Notes under the pieces: model-generated
Databases searched by the model: none
Told to the model about the DNA's origin: nothing
What the model saw: only the letters and a program-made list of their open reading frames with translations
Assembly (NCBI GenBank): GCA_003508565.1
Contig: DNUI01000243.1
Span: 1-7,256 of the forward strand
Source: Syntrophaceae bacterium
GTDB lineage: Bacteria; Desulfobacterota; Syntrophia; Syntrophales; UBA2185
Reading direction: 5' to 3'
Length of the DNA stretch: 7,256 nt
In this document: piece by piece, positions 6,204-7,256 of the stretch
Numbering within the stretch: position 1 is the first letter of the stretch
Layout: each line of letters starts with the position of its first letter
Translations under genes and position numbers: made by a program

Positions 6204-7256
6204 ATGACTCAGAATAAAGAAACATTTGCTGTGCCCGGTTTTCTTGCCAACGGCATTCATGCGGGCATTAAGCAGGATGGCATGAAAGATCTTGCCTTGA
6301 TATTTTCCACTGTCCCGGCAAAGGCTTCAGCATTATTTACGAAAAATTGCCTAAAAGCAGCACCTGTCCTTCTCGATATGGAAAGAATGAAAACAGGTCT
6401 GGCTCAGGCAATTGTGGCAAACAGCGGGAACGCAAATGCAGCCACTGGCTCCTCTGGATATAATGACGCCGTCGCTATGTCTAAAAGCGCTTCCGAGGTT
6501 CTGAATGTTGATGATGACCTTCTACTTGTGGCATCTACCGGTGTAATCGGACATAGGCTTCCCTTAGAGAATATCAGCATTGGCATGAGAGAACTTGTGA
6601 ATGGTTTGCGCCAAGATGGACTTCCTCTCGCCGCCGAAGCAATAATGACAACGGATAAATTCCCTAAAATAGCGTGCCAGAAGGGAATCATCGGTTCGAA
6701 GGAAATAACCGTGTGCGGTGTTGCGAAAGGGGCAGGCATGATAGAACCTCACATGGCAACCATGCTCGCATTTGTAATAACCGATGCGGATATAGATTCT
6801 CGCATTCTTAAAACAGTGTTTAAGGAGGCTGCAGACAGGAGTTTCAATGCCATAACAGTTGATGGATGCATGAGCACAAATGATACAGCCATAATATTAG
6901 CAAATGGCATTGCCGGAAACAAACAACTTAGATCATCTTCTGCGAATACTTCTTTGTTTAAGGAAATGCTTTTCCATGTCATGTCTGACCTTTCAAGGCA
7001 TATCGTCAGGGATGGTGAAGGGGCGACAAAGGTTATAGACATTTTCATTGATAAGGCAAAATCAGTTGAAGACGCGAAAAGGATTGCCTATGCCATTGCC
7101 AATTCTAATCTTGTGAAAACGGCATTCTATGGTTGTGATCCCAACTGGGGGAGAATCATCGCCGCTGCCGGTTCCGCCGGGGTACAATTCCCTATTGATA
7201 ACCTTACGCTGTACATTGAAAATATTCCGGTATTTACTCACGGATGCCGAACCGAG
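6204..7256 (+). CDS. argJ: Glutamate N-acetyltransferase / ornithine acetyltransferase ArgJ (3'-truncated by window edge)
   Basis: The first 351 codons are visible, open to the right edge; the family is about 390-410 residues. ArgJ moves the acetyl group from N-acetylornithine to glutamate in the cyclic arginine pathway; bifunctional members also make N-acetylglutamate from acetyl-CoA. The precursor cleaves itself before a threonine that becomes the N-terminal nucleophile. Here that is T186 in the motif MATML (184-188), preceded by KGAGMIEPH (175-183). Other family marks are STGVIG (111-116, oxyanion-hole Thr-Gly T112/G113), TVDGCMSTNDT (218-228), DGEGATK (270-276) and CDPNWGRI (311-318). Residues needed for both activities look present, but mono- versus bifunctional cannot be told from sequence. 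It begins 29 bp after the secA stop and is probably co-transcribed. The ribosome-binding site is weak: GGGAG (6185-6189) lies 14 bases from the ATG. An in-frame GTG at 6183 is a less likely start because family proteins begin near the ATG. Confidence 0.96.
   Translation, partial: MTQNKETFAVPGFLANGIHAGIKQDGMKDLALIFSTVPAKASALFTKNCLKAAPVLLDMERMKTGLAQAIVANSGNANAATGSSGYNDAVAMSKSASEVLNVDDDLLLVASTGVIGHRLPLENISIGMRELVNGLRQDGLPLAAEAIMTTDKFPKIACQKGIIGSKEITVCGVAKGAGMIEPHMATMLAFVITDADIDSRILKTVFKEAADRSFNAITVDGCMSTNDTAIILANGIAGNKQLRSSSANTSLFKEMLFHVMSDLSRHIVRDGEGATKVIDIFIDKAKSVEDAKRIAYAIANSNLVKTAFYGCDPNWGRIIAAAGSAGVQFPIDNLTLYIENIPVFTHGCRTE

Noticed and set aside
6404..7048. Minus-strand open frames of 62-111 codons inside argJ
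   Set aside because: All lie antisense to conserved ArgJ motifs, including the self-cleavage site, so they are by-products of the argJ frame.
1..7256. Mobile element, CRISPR array, defence system or other novel multi-gene system
   Set aside because: Every gene belongs to a well-known housekeeping family, spacers are short, and no long repeats, transposase, integrase or tRNA-like sequence is visible.

Overview
The window looks like ordinary chromosome from a Gram-negative bacterium, most likely a deltaproteobacterium (Desulfobacterota, e.g. a Syntrophales/Geobacter-like lineage). The main evidence is gene order. A membrane-anchored M23 peptidase gene, secA and argJ run in the same direction, an arrangement I recall from deltaproteobacterial genomes. 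Beside them is a second-class EF-G (EF-G-like) gene rather than a str-operon fusA. The lineage is inferred from context and was not checked by search.

Layout: positions 1-2478 form a minus-strand unit. The EF-G-like gene (691 aa) comes first, followed after two consecutive stop codons by a molybdopterin adenylyltransferase (mogA-type) gene that runs off the left edge. Positions 2479-2657 are a divergent regulatory region with promoter-like sequences on both strands; the two -35 elements lie in a perfect 9-bp inverted repeat. Positions 2658-7256 are plus-strand: an M23 endopeptidase with one N-terminal membrane anchor (301 aa), secA (838 aa, complete with its C-terminal zinc motif) and argJ (5' 351 codons, running off the right edge). 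Between the peptidase gene and secA is an intrinsic-terminator-like hairpin plus nine T's that ends only 12 nt before the secA start codon.

Together the plus-strand genes cover envelope remodelling (peptidase), protein export (SecA, the Sec-translocon ATPase) and arginine biosynthesis (ArgJ). The first two are plausibly linked through the envelope; argJ is probably only co-transcribed. The minus-strand pair couples a translation-type GTPase with molybdenum-cofactor synthesis, with no obvious functional link.

I find no mobile element, CRISPR array, tRNA, rRNA or novel multi-gene system. The most notable points are the altered GTPase signatures of the EF-G-like protein (Asp where the catalytic His should be), the hairpin that any normally led secA transcript must cross, and the symmetric divergent promoter region.
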